A DNA stretch of 64,000 nucleotides from Massilia sp. H-1 (GTDB lineage: Bacteria > Pseudomonadota > Gammaproteobacteria > Burkholderiales > Burkholderiaceae_D): contig CP087969.1 of assembly GCA_024703915.1 (NCBI GenBank), forward strand, positions 1,116,001-1,180,000, read 5' to 3'. How positions within the stretch are numbered: position 1 is the first letter of the stretch; every line of letters starts with the position of its first letter. Below the pieces are notes generated by a model that was not told where the DNA came from, did no database searches, and saw only the letters and a program-made list of their open reading frames with translations. Below are positions 8,636-19,766 of the stretch, one piece after another. The translations under genes were made by a program, and so were the position numbers.

Positions 8636-10574
8636 ACCGCACCGATGCCTTGATCTGGCGCCCGTCGCTCGGGTAGATGCCGCCGCCGCAGGCGAAGGCA
8701 TTGCTGTAGTACTGGCGGTCGCCCAGGTTCAGGCCAGCCAGCGCGAATTCCCATTTGCCCAGCTGGCGTGCGTAGCGCGTCCATGGTGGCGTAGGCGGGG
8801 ATGCGGGTGCTGCAGGTGTTGCCGAAGTCGCCGCCGTCGCGCTGGCGGTCCACCCACTGGGCGCCGATGTCGGCGCTGTGGCCGTTGCCCGGCACCCAGG
8901 ACAGGCGCAGCGTGGCCACGTTCTTCGGCACCAGCACCATCTCGTGGCCGTCGTACTGGCTTAGCCCGGAAGCGCGGTGACGTGCTGCAGGTGGGCCGTC
9001 AGGCGCAGGCTGGCTAAGCAGCGCCGCCTGGGCGTCCAATTCCACGCCGCGCCGCTCGGTCGGATCGAGGTTGGTATTGGCGCCGAAACCATTGAGGTTC
9101 GGGTCATAGAAAATCTCGTCGGTGAGCGCGTGACGGAAGGCGCGCGCCGTCAGGCCCAGCGCTGTCGCCCAGACGCGCGCCCAGTTCGAGGTCGCGCGAG
9201 CGCTGGATGCGCAGCACCTCGATGCTGGCGCGGTAGCCGTTTTCGTCGGCGGTCGGCACCCGGAAGCTGCTGCCGGTCTTGGCGAACAGGTTGACCTTGG
9301 GCGCCACATCCAGGCTGCCCTGCACTTCCCATGCGTTGCGGGTCTGCCTGGTGGAGGGCACGCTTGGCGCTGTCCTTGTCGATCGCTTCGTGCCGTACGC
9401 CGAGCGCCAGGCGGGCGTTCATTGGCGCCTGCCATTTCAGTTCGTCGCGCAGGTACACGGCGCGCGAACGCTGGCTGTCGTCGGCGCCGCCGAAGTCGTT
9501 GGTCGTGATCCGGTGCCATTGCGTGAAGTCCATGCTTAGGCCACCAGTTCATTGAGCATGCCATCCCATTGCGACAGCTGGCGCAGGCGCGGCGAGAACT
9601 GGTTCTGGCGGCTCTTGTAGCGCGCTCTGATGGCGCGCCGCCGTAGTAGTAGGTCGCATCGACCTGCTTGCGGCGGTGCGACAGTTCGGCCGCCAAATCG
9701 AGCGTGCCGATCCGGTGCTCGAGCGAGGCGCTGACGCGGTCCGCGTCCAGCGCGCCGAAGTCGCGCGGCGTGCTGGCCTGGCGCGGATCGGCCTGGAACT
9801 GCGCTGCGCTCAGCGAGCCAAGCAAAGCCGGACTCCTGGCGCGCGCTGTCGATCCGCACACCGGCGCGGTAGCGCCATGCAGCGCCAGGCGGCGCCGCCG
9901 CTGAAGCTGTTCTGTTCAAAAGCGTTGTTGGCGCGGTAGTTGTCGCTGCGCTGGACGCCGATGGCGGCGTCCAGCGCCAGCGCATCGATCGCGGTCGCCA
10001 GCTGTGCGCGCGTCGCGCAGGCCGAACTGGCCGAGCTCGGCGCGCAGGCTGCCGCGGGTGCCATGCGCGCTGCCGCGCTTGGTCACGATATGGATCACGC
10101 CGCCGGTGGCGCCGTCGCCGAACAACACGCTCGAGCCGCCGCGCACGATGTCGATGCGCTCGACCGTCTCGATCGGAATGGTCGACAGGATCGCGCCGCC
10201 CAGATCGTTTTCGGACAGGCGCACGCCGTCGATCATCAGCACCAGGTTCTGGGCGCTGGTGGCGCCGAAGCCGCGCAGGTCGAGCAGGAAGTCGGGCGAG
10301 CCGTCAAAGCTCTGGCGGCCGTACACGCCGCCCACTTTGCGAATCGCCTGGTTGACGTCGGCCGCAGCCGCCTGCGGGCGGATCTCGTCGGCCGTGATCA
10401 CGGTCGCGCCGATCGGCATCAGGGCCGGGTCGCTGGCAAAGCGCGCGCCGGTGATCACGACTTCGGGCAGGGCCTGCTCTTCGGCGTGGGCGATGGCGCA
10501 CAGGGACAGGAAAGTGGCAATGGCGAGCGGCTTGAAGAGTAGAGCGCGCGGCGCGGTGCAGCGGAATACGTCAT
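8625..10574 (-). CDS. btuB: TonB-dependent cobalamin receptor BtuB-like
   Basis: Outer-membrane active transporter driven by TonB. Visible parts: a signal peptide (PLAIATFLSLCAIAHA), a TonB-box-like segment LPEVVITGARFA, the plug domain (ADVNQAIRKVGGVYGR, LDLRGFGA, NLVLMIDGVRLSEN, ERIDIVRGGSSVLFGDGATGGVIHI) and a 22-strand barrel ending in KASVRYDF with a terminal Phe. The protein is short for the family (about 620 residues), as is usual for BtuB. The frame is broken at many sites, among them 8960, 9012, 9175, 9360, 9536, 9625, 9825, 9890 and 10010. The start is uncertain: the ATG at 10572-10574 needs a one-base correction before the signal peptide. A cobalamin riboswitch lies directly upstream. 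Confidence 0.85.
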
Positions 10575-10649
10575 GGGTGTGGTTCTCGGATAACTGGCAC
10601 CAGGCCGGCGTCCCCGCAAGCCCGGTTCAACGGAAGGCGCCGGTGCGGC

Positions 10650-10840
10650 AGCTTCCACCTGTCCTGGCCGGTATCCGGGCTGGCAGGACAAACCGCCTCA
10701 CCTTCCTATGCTCGTGCACAGTGGTCCAGAGACGGTAGACCGCCTTGAAGGCGACGCCTGCGTACCGTTGCAGGGGGCAGCACACTGATGTGTTTCCCGT
10801 TTAACTGCCAGCGTGATCACGCTTGGCGGGCACCAAAACC
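10650..10840 (-). promoter_or_regulatory. cobalamin riboswitch (B12 element)
   Basis: On the minus strand, about 80 to 270 bases upstream of btuB, the leader contains AACGGGAAACACAT, a CCACTGTGC segment and the terminal box AGCCCGGATACCGGCC, which matches the conserved 3' end of cobalamin riboswitches. The downstream genes are btuB and btuF. Boundaries are approximate. The remaining 140 bases to the divergent peptidase gene hold its promoter and ribosome site. Confidence 0.85.
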
Positions 10841-10980
10841 CGGTCATTATAAGCCCAGCGGCACGGCCAACCGCCGCTTCCAGGCGGCGAATCGCTCATC
10901 CTGTCGCATAAATTGGCTTTTTGTTACCCTTGCCGATATAGTACCCGGCACCCAAACCACCGCCACCCAGGAGTCCCGCA

Positions 10981-13203
10981 TGGCCATGAGCCGCACCCGA
11001 TCCATCCTCGTCAAAGCGCTGCCGCTCGGCGCTGCTGGCCGCCGACAAGGGTCCTGCATGCGCAGTTGCTGGCCCAGGTCACGATCGTGCCGGTACCGCT
11101 CCCGGTGCTCGACAGCGGCGTGGTGCTGGCCCGGCCCGATGCTTAGAGCGCGGTGACGGTGCCGAGCGCGCCCGATGCCTGGGGCGGCCCGCGCACCGGC
11201 AAGGAGGCGACCCTGTCGGACCGGGTGGTCAGCTACGCGATCAATGCCACGCTCGACCCGGTCAAGCACACCGTGACCGGGCGCCAGAAGCTCACCTGGC
11301 GCAACCGCAGCAAGACCGACGTGCGCAGCGTCTACGTGCATACCTATATGAATGCCTTCGAGGGCGGCGGCAGCACCTTCTACACCGAAGGGCGCAACAA
11401 CCAGACCGGCTTTCGCAGCGAAACCGGGCCGCGCGCCGGTGAATGGGGCCACATCGAACTGCGCAGCGTGACCCAGGGCGGCGCCAAAGTATCGACCGCC
11501 TGGGTCCAGCCCGACAATGGCCCGTCCACCGACCATACGGTGATGCGCTTCGACCTGCCGACGCCGGTCGCGCCGGGCGCCTCGACCACCTTCGACATCG
11601 ATTTTCTGACCCAGCTGCCGCGCGTGGTGGCGCGCACCGGCTACTTCGGCAGCTTCCACCTGGTGGCGCAATGGTTCCCCAAGATCGCCGTGCTCGAACT
11701 GCCCGGCGAACGGGGCGCCACCGCGCCGCGCTGGAACGCGCATGAATTCCACCAGCAGTCCGAGTTCTACGCCGACTTCGGCCACTTCGACGTGCGCCTG
11801 ACCGTGCCCAAAGAGTACGTGGTCGGCGCCACCGGCGAAGCGCAAGGCGCGCCGGTCGAAAAGAACGGCTGGACCACCCACCATTTCGTGCAGGGCGATG
11901 TGCACGATTTCGCCTGGACCGCCGACAAGCGCAGCGCCCCGCCGCTGCGCGACAGCTGGACCGGGCCGGGCAGCCCGGCCGTGGCGATCACGGTACTCTA
12001 CCCGCCCGACATGGCCGCCAGCGCGGCCCCGGCCCTGAAGGCGGCCAGGGATTCGCTGAGCTACTTCTCGTCCACCCTCGGCCCCTACCCGTACAAGACG
12101 CTGACCGTGGTGATCCCGCCGCACAATGCGCGCGAAGCGGGCGGCATGGAATATCCGACCTTTTTCACCGCGGTCGGCATGGAGAAGGTCGAACCGGACA
12201 CGATCGATGAATTCGACCTGCGCATGACCACCATCCACGAATTCGGCCATGGGTATTTTTACGGCATCCTGGCCTCGAACGAATTCGAGGAACCCCTGCT
12301 CGACGAAGGCTTGAACGAGTACTGGAACCAGCGCATGCTGCGCGACCTGGAAGCAGAACGTCCACATCGGCACGCCCTTCCTCAAGTCGATCGGCTTCAA
12401 TCCGACCGTCAAGGGATTCGACGGCGAACGGGCCGGTTCGCCGCGCGAGGAACCGGCCGATGCGCCGGGACAGAACGCGTGGCAGCGCCTGCAGGGCATC
12501 GGCCCGGTCTATTCATGCGTACCGCCATCCTGATGCGCGACCTGGAAGAACGGATCGGCAAGGAAGCCACCGAACGGGCCTTCAAGGAGTACTACAAACG
12601 CTGGAAATTCCGCCACCCGAGCATCGCCGACTTGCGTGAAACGCTGGCCGAAGCGAGCGGCCAGCGCGCGGCCGTCGAAGCGGTATTCGCACAGCAGGTC
12701 TACGCCACCACCAAAATCGATGACCGGGTCGACGCCTTCTCGAGCAGCGAAGTGCTGCCGCAGGCGGGCACCCAGCACCTCAAGGGCGCCTGGACCGAAG
12801 AGACGGCCGACGCGCTCGAGACCCGGATCGACAAGCAGCGCGCGGCCTGGGACAAGGCCAATCCCAAGGCGGCCAAGGGCTCCGGGCCGTTCCCGTTCCG
12901 TACCAGCGTCACCTTGCAGCGGCGCGAGCGCGGCCGTGCCGCAGACGGTGCTGGTCACCTTTGCCGACGGCAGCACCGAGACCGCGGTCTGGAACGACGA
13001 CGCGCGCTGGAAGCGCCTGGTCTGGGTCAAGCCGGTCAAGGCGGTGTCGGTCGAACTGGACCCGCAGCGCAAGCACTACCTCGATACCAACAAGCTCGAT
13101 GACAGCCGCACGCTGACTGCGAACGGCGACGCCTCGCGCCGCTGGAGCGGCGACTTCCAGCGCCATCGTCACCTTCCTCCTCACCCTGATTGCCTCGGTA
13201 TGA
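10981..13203 (+). CDS. M1 family metallopeptidase
   Basis: Gluzincin aminopeptidase-like zinc enzyme, probably exported. The N-terminal beta domain starts ATLSDRVVSYAINATLDPVKHTV, then comes the substrate-binding EAGGMEYPTFF motif (counterpart of GAMEN), and the catalytic motif TIHEFGHGYFYG with the third ligand in LLDEGLNEYWN 18 residues later. The helical C-terminal domain contains RTAILMRDLEERIGKEATERAF. A good AGGAG precedes the ATG at 10981. Broken near 11035, 11143, 12350, 12507 and 12935. The repaired protein (about 740 residues) ends FLLTLIASV at a TGA overlapping the next start, so the two genes are coupled. Peptide specificity is unknown. Confidence 0.82.
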
Positions 13204-14091
13204 TGAACCCTGCTCCTTCCCCGACCTTCCCGTCCCTGCTGCGCGCAGTAGCTGGCTGCGGCCCTGCAATGGCGCCTGCTGCTGGTGTGGGTGGTGCTGA
13301 TGCTGGTGCCGGTGGCGATCCTCACGCTGCCGATGTGGCAGCTGCTCAGTACCGGCATGGACCGCTCGGTGCACGCGTCCGCGCTCGCGCAGCAGCTCGA
13401 CATGGTCGCCTTCACCGACCTGATGAGCATGCACGGCAAGCATGCGATGACGTTCACCACGGCCTAAGCATCATCGCCCTGATCGTCACGCTGCTGCTGG
13501 CGCCCTTCCTGTCGGCCATGGCCGCCATGGCCGCCCGCGCGCCGGGCACGCCAGGCTGGCGCGAACTGGTGGCCGGCTGGCCTGGCCGACTATCCGCGCA
13601 TGCTGCGCATGCTGGTCTGGTCGGTGGTGCCGCTCGGCCTGGCCGCGGCATTGGGCGGCGCCGCCATCGACGCCGCATCCGAACACGGCTTGTCCGCCAT
13701 CACCGCCGCCGACGCCAGCCTGTGGTCCACGCTGGCGATGGTGCTGACCGGCGTGCTGCTGGCGCTGGCCCAGGCCAGCCTCGACGCTGCACCGCGCGCA
13801 GCTGGCGATCGAACGGCGCCGCAGTTCGGCCGTCAAGGCCTGGTGGGCTAGAGCTGCCGCATGCTGGCGCGCCGCCCGCTGCACGGGCTGGGCGCCTATC
13901 TGCTGATCGGCATACTGGGCCTGGGTCTGGCTTGAGCGCACTGGCGCTGGCGCGGCTCAATGTGTCGGGCGCCAGCCTGGGCAGGCTTCATCGCGGCCCT
14001 GCTGCTGGTGCAGCTGAGCGTGGCCGTGCTGGGCGCGATGCGCTCGGCGCGCCTGTTTGCCATGGTGGCGCTGGCGCGCGCCGAACGCTGA
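13200..14091 (+). CDS. polytopic inner-membrane protein, unknown function
   Basis: Translationally coupled to the M1 peptidase by an ATGA overlap. Several hydrophobic spans can be read: LLLVWVVLMLVPVAILTLP, IIALIVTLLLAPFLSAMAAMAA, RMLVWSVVPLGLAAALGGAAI, LAMVLTGVLLALAQA, LGAYLLIGILGLGLA and FIAALLLVQLSVAVLGAM, so about six helices. No catalytic motif is visible. Broken at 13245, 13466, 13575, 13795, 13851, 13930 and 13977. The pairing with an M1 peptidase suggests an accessory or export role, but this is inference from position only. The family is not recognised. Confidence 0.65.
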
Positions 14092-14133
14092 TTGTTGTAT
14101 AGTCGGGACTACGGCACCAGCAAGGAGTCCCCC

Positions 14134-14951
14134 GTGAACGCGCCTTCCCACCTATTTCGTCTCGCATGGCGGCGGCCCGTGGCCCTTCATGAAGGACCAG
14201 TACGGCGCCACCTACGACCTGCTCGAAGCGTCGCTGGCCGACATGCCGCGCCAGATCGGCGGCAAGCCGCAAGCGGTGCTGGTGGTCACGGCCCACTGGG
14301 AAGAAAACGCGCCGACCTTCTCGTCGGCCGCCGCGCCCGGCATGCTGTACGACTATGGCGGCTTTCCGCCGCAAACCTACCAGATCCAGTACAAGGCCCC
14401 CGGCGCACCCGCGCTGGCCGCCCGCGCCGCCGCCCTGCTGGGCGCGGCTAAGCATCGATGCCGGACTGGACCCGGTGCGCGGTTTCGACCACGGCACCTT
14501 TTCCATGCTGTATCCGGTATTCCCGGACGCCTCGGTGCCGGTGGTGCAGATGTCGCTCAAGCACGGCTTCGATCCGGCCGCCCACCTGGACATGGGACGG
14601 GCGCTGGCGCCGCTGCGCGACGAAGGGGTACTGATCATCGGCAGCGGGCTGTCGTACCACAACCTGCGCCAGTTCGGCCCGGGCGGGACCATCGCCTCGC
14701 ACGCCTTCGACGAGTGGCTGCAGTTCACGCTGCTGGGGCTGACGCCTACCGAACGCAAGGCCGCGCTGATGCACTGGGACGGGGCGCCGCATGCGCGCAT
14801 GGCGCATCCGCGCGAGGAGCATTTGCTGCCGCTGATGGTGGCGCTGGGCGCCGCGCAGGACGAGCAGGCGGCCTGCGTGTATCACGAAGATTTGTTTTTT
14901 GGCAGCCTGGCGGTATCGAGCTTTCGCTTCGGCGAACCCATAGCCGCCTGA
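14134..14951 (+). CDS. extradiol ring-cleavage dioxygenase, LigB/DODA type
   Basis: Class III extradiol dioxygenase family, Fe(II)-dependent; homologues act on catechols such as DOPA (YgiD). Motifs in order: SHGGGPWPFM (metal-binding His near the N-terminus), VVTAHWEENAPTF, the metal-site HGTFSMLYPVFP, VPVVQMSLKHGFD and GSGLSYHNLRQFG, plus the C-terminal VYHEDLFFGSLAVSSFRFG. Length is about 270 residues as expected. GTG start with AAGGAG eight bases upstream. Broken at 14148 (one base) and 14446 (LLGAAGIDAGL expected). It stands alone, followed by a palindromic repeat. Confidence 0.85.
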
Positions 14952-14953
14952 TA

Positions 14954-15035
14954 CATCGCCCTCACGAAGGCGGGGGCCATAGCACGTTACCGGATTCGGA
15001 TACGCCGTATGGCCCCCGCCTGCGCGAGGGCGATG
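14954..15035. repeat. dispersed palindromic repeat, family 2, copy A
   Basis: Imperfect 80-base inverted repeat with arms CATCGCCCTCACGAAGGCGG and its near complement. A related copy lies at 53510-53591. It separates the dioxygenase gene from the convergent yciH and may serve as a shared terminator hairpin. Confidence 0.85.
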
Positions 15036-15044
15036 TTTCTCAGG

Positions 15045-15389
15045 CTAACTGCCGACGCGCTTGGGCTTGATGCCCTGCTTTTGCAGCGCTTCCATCACCT
15101 TGTCACAGTGATCGCCCTGCACTTCAATCACGCCATCCTTGACCGTGCCGCCGCTGCCGCAGGCAGCGCAGCTGCTTGCCCAGCACGGCCAGCGCCATGG
15201 CATCCATCGCCACCCCGGTCACCAGCGTGACGCACTTGCCGCCCCGGCCCTTGGTCGAGCGCGACACTTTGACGTTGCCGTCGCCGACGGCAGGCCGCGG
15301 CCGCCCTGGCCTTGCAGCTGCAGGCGGCCAGCGCATTGCGGCAATCCGGGCAGGTACGCCCGGTTTCCGGTCGAGTACACCAGCGCCAT
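15045..15389 (-). CDS. yciH: SUI1/eIF1-like translation factor YciH
   Basis: Small ribosome-associated protein of the SUI1 fold that monitors initiation complexes. Repaired N-terminus is MALVYSTETGRTCPDCRNALAACSCKA with Cys pairs. The SUI1 core follows: VSRSTKGRGGKCVTLVTG, then CGSGGTVKDGVIEVQGDH and the ending KQGIKPKRVGS, all as in YciH. Broken near 15167, 15300 and 15370 (one extra base in STETG). It follows rbgA by two bases and shares its direction, so the two probably form one transcript. Confidence 0.85.
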
Positions 15390-15391
15390 GC

Positions 15392-16340
15392 TCAGCTCCC
15401 GCGTTTGCCGCGCGCGTAGTTGGCCGCCTTTTCAGCGGCGATAGCCGCCGCTTTCTCGGCCTTGGCTTTGGCCTCGGCCTCGTGCTGGGCCAGGCGGATG
15501 GCGCGCGACTCCGGCGTCTCCAGGCTGATCCGGCCCAGGGTGCCGCTGCGGTAATCCTGGAGGAAGGTGTGCGACGCTTTTTCGAAATCGAGGTCGCCGC
15601 CCTTCTGGCGGAAACCGCGCCGCGCAGCCACGCCTTCGACCACGGCGATGCCGTCCATGCCCTCGGTCTTGAAACCGTAGCGCGCCGTCAGCAGCTGCGG
15701 ATAGCGTTCGAGCAGCGTCTCGGCCAGGAACACGGCCACTTCTTCTTCGATCAGCGCGTTCAGAACCGATCGCATGGCTGGCGGCCAGCATCAGGCCATC
15801 GCTGGCCAGCGCGATTTTCGGCCACAGCATGCCGGGCGTGTCGACCAGGATGATGTTCTTGCCGAGGTAGAGCTTCTGCTGCATCTTGGTCACGGCTTAG
15901 CTCGTCGCCCACCTTGGCCACTTTTTCTTGAGCAGCGCGTTCATCAGGGTCGACTTGCCGACGTTGGGGATCCCCATGATCATGATGCGCAGCGGCTTGG
16001 TCGGCACGCCCCGGTGCGGCGCCAGCGACTGGCACAGGTCCGGGATCTTGGCGACATCGGTAGACTTCTTGGTGGTCATGGCGTAGGCGGTCACGCCCTC
16101 CTGGGCGTTGTAGTACGCGCTCCAGGCGGCGGTGGCGGCCGGATCGGCCAGGTCGACCTTGTTGAGGATCTTCAGGCAGGGACGCTGGCGGAACAGGCGC
16201 AGCTCTTCCACCATCGGGTTGCAGCTTGCCTCAGGCAGGCGCGCATCGAGAACTTCGATCACCAGGTCGGTGTTCTCCATCTGCTCGGCCGCCTTCTTCT
16301 TGGCGGCGTTCATGTGGCCCGGGTACCATTGTATCGACAT
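15392..16340 (-). CDS. ylqF: ribosome biogenesis GTPase YlqF/RbgA
   Basis: Circularly permuted GTPase needed for late maturation of the large ribosomal subunit. The order is diagnostic: MSIQWYPGHMNAAKKKA, G4 NKVD (residues about 65-68), then G1 MGIPNVGKSTLMNAL, then G3 VDTPGMLWPK. The C-terminal helical domain is followed by a long basic Ala/Lys-rich tail (AEAKAKAEKAAAIAAEKAANYARGKRGS) that could contact rRNA. Broken at 15770, 15895 (VGDEPAVTKMQQKLYLG expected) and 15927. Full repaired length is about 315 residues. Confidence 0.93.
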
Positions 16341-16383
16341 GCAGTGCTTTCAAATTTCGCTCGTAAGCCGCTATTTTACGCGG

Positions 16384-17607
16384 CTATGGCAGGCAAGCGC
16401 TCTTTTGCACCGGCAGGGCCGGATCGAACTGGCTGATCGCCTTGCGCGCCAGGCCGATGTCTTTGGCAAATTCGTCCAGGTGGCGGGTGCGTTCCTCGCT
16501 CTGCCACTCGGCGTCCGAGAAGTCGCCCGGCGCCCGCTTTTTCCCGGTCAGGACTTTCCCTTCCATGCGCGGCATCAGGGCCCGGTCGGGATCGACGTTC
16601 TCCTTGAGCAGGAAGCCGTCGACGTCGCGCAGGGTGAGCGGCATGGCTTGCGCGCGGCGTCGCGCAGCAGCTTGCCGAACACGGTCAGCCGGATCTCGGC
16701 CGGACCGGCTAAGCAGCACGTCGTTGAAGCTGGCCAGCGCGAACGGCTGGCCTTTGGCGTCGTCCACCCGGCCGCTGACCAGGTAGCGCCCGGCAGTGCG
16801 GATGTCGGCCTTCAGGTAGTACACGAGCGAGCCGTCTTCGACCGCTTCGCGCACGGGACCGTTCCAGGTGGTAAGCAGTTCGGGCGTGTAGATCACGTCG
16901 AACAGCACCACGCCGGCCTTGCCGCCGACCGTGTAATCGATCCGGGTGCGGATGGTGCCGCTGAAGCTGGCCAGCCCCGTCATGGCTAGGCGCCAGGATG
17001 CCGCCGAAGGCGCCGTCGTCATCTACCGCGTCGGCCCCGCTGCCGTCGTCGGCAAAGGCGAGCGCCACCTGGGGCGCGGCGCGCCCCCCTTTCACGGTCA
17101 CGCCCTGGGCCAGCGCGCGTGACCAGCAGCGGCAGCACCGCCCCCTGGGCATCGACCGCGCGCAGGGAAAGGCGACCCGCTCATGCGGCGGCCATGTACA
17201 CGCGGACTGCGAGGTCTGGATCTGCACCGTGGCATCGCTGCCGTTGCCCCCGGTGCGCATGGGATGCGATTCGGTCACCAGCGCATTCGGATAGACCTGG
17301 TCCGGGTTTTCCGACAGCGGGCGCGAGGTGTGCGGATAGCGGGTGCTTAAACCGCGTAGTCGCAGTAGGTCCGGTCCACCAGCGTGAATTGTTCCTGCAG
17401 TTCGCGCAGGCGCTGCCGCGCCTGCGGCGCCAGCGCTGCTTAAGCGCCATCGGTGGCGCCGAAGAACTGCAGGGCTAGGCAGCCAGGCTGCATGCCGGCT
17501 GCTGCGGCCTGCACGGCAGCATCGCTGCCACCGCGCGGACCGAGCCAGGCAAGCACGGCCACCAGCGCCGCGGCCGCACCGGCCAGCCACCACCGCTTAG
17601 AGGGCAC
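16384..17607 (-). CDS. membrane-anchored protein of unknown function
   Basis: Family not recognised. Choosing the GTG at 17607 gives a typical signal anchor, MPSKRWWLAGAAAALVAVLAWLG, followed by a long extracytoplasmic part. Visible segments are LRELQEQFTLVDRTYCDYAV, RYPHTSRPLSENPDQVYPNALVTESHPM, TVQIQTSQSACTW, SFSGTIRTRIDYTVGGKAGVVLFDVIYTPE, LVYYLKADIRTAGRYLVSGRVDDA and the polar tail DAEWQSEERTRHLDEFAKDIGLA. Beta-rich character suggests a secreted or periplasmic domain. Broken at 16709, 16985, 17117, 17180, 17347, 17440 and 17475. The start overlaps the stop of the upstream secreted hydrolase by 11 bases, so the two are coupled. Confidence 0.6.
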
Positions 17608-18486
17608 CGCTCACCATGGCGCTGCGCACGACGCCGACGATGCCCTGCCAGTTGCCGTTGGTGTAGTGGTTATAGGCTTCGGCGTCGTCGTGGAACACCA
17701 CCGAGTGGTAGGACCACTTGGCGCTGCCGCCTTCGTTGGCCGCCGTGCCCATGGTCAGGTCGTTGCAGAACCAGTCGGACGGATTGCAGTAGGAGCCGCC
17801 CGAGCTGCCCGCTACGCCGCCCCGAGCTGTGGTAGGCGATCGCTTCATCGTCCTGGCCCGGCAGGATGCCCGAATACACGGTGCCCTTGGCGGCGGCGTA
17901 CATGTAGAACCAGACGCTGCGCGTGGTGTTGTGGTTGTACATGGCGCGCGCGGTGGTCGTTTTCAGGTCTTTCACGAGCGGCTCGGACGTGGTCCAGGAG
18001 CCTAAGCATCGGACAGTTCCGAGCCGCCATCGCTGGACGCGGCGCGCACCCATTTGATGTTCCAGCCGGTCTGGGACGTGCCGTCGGCATTGCCGCACAC
18101 GCCGCCGCTGCTTAGCCACCGCGTTTTTCTTGAGGCGGCTCGAGGCGCCGTAATTGGCCAGCGTGTAGCCGAGCATCAGGTCGCCCGCGCTGTGGGTGGC
18201 GACATAGCACCAGTTGTTGCCGGTGCAGAAGCAGTCGAGCGCATTGCGAGATCTTGTCGTTCTGTGACGCAATGCTGTTGTAACCGTCCCAATTGACCGA
18301 TTTCTTGTTCACATCGGCCGCGGTGGACGCGGGACCCCAGTACGTGAAGCTGGCGTAATCGCCAACCACCCCGCCCCCCGTTCGGCCGTTGATCCAGAGC
18401 GTGTAGTTCGCCGCGATGGCGCTGCTCGACACGGCGGTCAGGGAAACCAGGCAAATCATTGTCAACATACGCATGAATCTACTCAT
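17597..18486 (-). CDS. secreted protein with lipase-like serine-hydrolase motif
   Basis: A signal peptide (MICLVSLTAVSSSAIAA) is followed by NYTLWINGRTGGGVVGDYASFTYWG. The segment CFCTGNNWCYVATHSAGDLMLGYTLA contains THSAGD, which has the shape of a nucleophile elbow in alpha/beta hydrolases, and is cysteine-rich. The C-terminal half contains VWFYMYAAAKGTVYSGILPGQDDEAIAYHSSGG and WSYHSVVFHDDAEAYNHYTNG; His and Asp there could complete a triad. AGGAGG lies six bases before the ATG. Broken at 17820, 18003, 18113 and 18247. Catalytic assignment is inference from one motif; the gene itself is well supported. Confidence 0.65.
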
Positions 18487-18635
18487 TTAAATCCTCCTAG
18501 TGGGTACATCGGCGGGAAAAAAATAGTACGACCGTGCTAACGGTTGACAATGAATTTACATTTGCCCTATATGCATGTCAATTGCGCATTATGAAAAAAT
18601 AGAGTTTGTCTACTAATTACGACAAATCCTGCGTT

Positions 18636-19579
18636 TCAATCAAGTTCGGCCAGCGCCTTGAGGTGGGCCACCACGCTGCGGCCCAGTGCGGAGAGGTTGT
18701 AGCCGCCTTCGAGGCAGCTGACGATGCGGCCGCCCGCGTGGATGCGGGCGACAGACATTATTTGGCGCGTGATCCAGGCGTAATCGTCTTCGACCAGGCC
18801 CATGCCGCCGATATCGTCGTCGCGGTGGGCGTCGAACCCGGCCGAAATGAACAGCATTTGCGGGGCGAAGGCGTGCAGCGCGGGCAGCCAGTGTTCCTCG
18901 ACCACGGCGCGCACCGCGTCGCCCTTGCTGCGGGGCCTAAGCACCGGGATGTTGACCATGGTCGCCGTGCGCGGTTCCGGTTCCGTGTAGGGATAGAAGG
19001 GATGCTGGTAGAAACTGGCCATCAGCACGCGCGGATCGTCGTGGAAGGCGTCGGCCGTGCCGTTGCCGTGATGGACGTCGAAATCGATGATGGCGATCCG
19101 CTCCAGGCCATGGCTGTCGAGCGCATGGCGGGCGGCGATGGCCACATTGTTAAACAGGCAAAAGCCCATCGGCTCGCTCGGACGCGCGTGGTGGCCGGGC
19201 GGACGGATGGCGCAAAAGGCGTTGGCGATGCTGCTTAGGCGATGACGGCATCGGTGGCGGCCAGCGCAGCGCAGCCGGCCGCGCGCAGGGCGGCCTGGTA
19301 GCTGTGCGAGCACAGCAGCGTGTCGCCGTCGAGCGGATAATGCTCGCCCTCGTGCTTGGGCGTATTGTCGCGCACCAGGGCCAGGTGGTCCGGCGTATGG
19401 TTGCGCAAAATGGCTAAGCAGTTCGGCCAGCGGCGTCGTCGCGCCGTTCAAGCAGGCCGTCGATGCGGGCCGCGATCAGCTGGTCGTCGATCGCCTGCAG
19501 GCGGGCCGGGGATTCGGGGATGCCACTCGCCCATCTCGTGGCGGCGGCATTCGGGATGGCTGAAAATTGCTGTACTCAT
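18636..19579 (-). CDS. histone deacetylase family protein
   Basis: Zinc-dependent deacetylase fold of the AcuC/HdaH group, acting on acetyl-amine substrates. Motifs in order: [42 protein letters not shown] (catalytic His pair), [18 protein letters not shown] (zinc ligands), [17 protein letters not shown] (Asp ligand) and [13 protein letters not shown]. Length of about 310 residues is normal. Broken at 18937, 19235, 19412, 19440 and 19515. It is divergent from the MoxR operon and has no obvious partner. The natural substrate is unknown. Confidence 0.88.
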
Positions 19580-19766
19580 GCTGGGAAGTCTGTCGCTCCA
19601 TCATCAATGTTGCACCAGATGCGCCGTTCTCGCATAGAATCTTCGAACGTGTCGTGATGACGGGAAAGTGGTGTGCCGATAGCGCTAATCTACCATGCCT
19701 GGCTGTCACGTAGCTGACGGCGCGCCGGTTTGGCGCGCCCCATTGAATGAAAGAGCCGGGAGAAAC

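Noticed and set aside
10847..12499. Long 550-codon minus-strand frame opposite the M1 peptidase
   Set aside because: It is a shadow of the GC-rich coding strand: the opposite strand has all M1 motifs, and this frame has none.
14952..15040. CRISPR-like repeat
   Set aside because: It is a single palindrome with no regularly spaced direct repeats or spacers.
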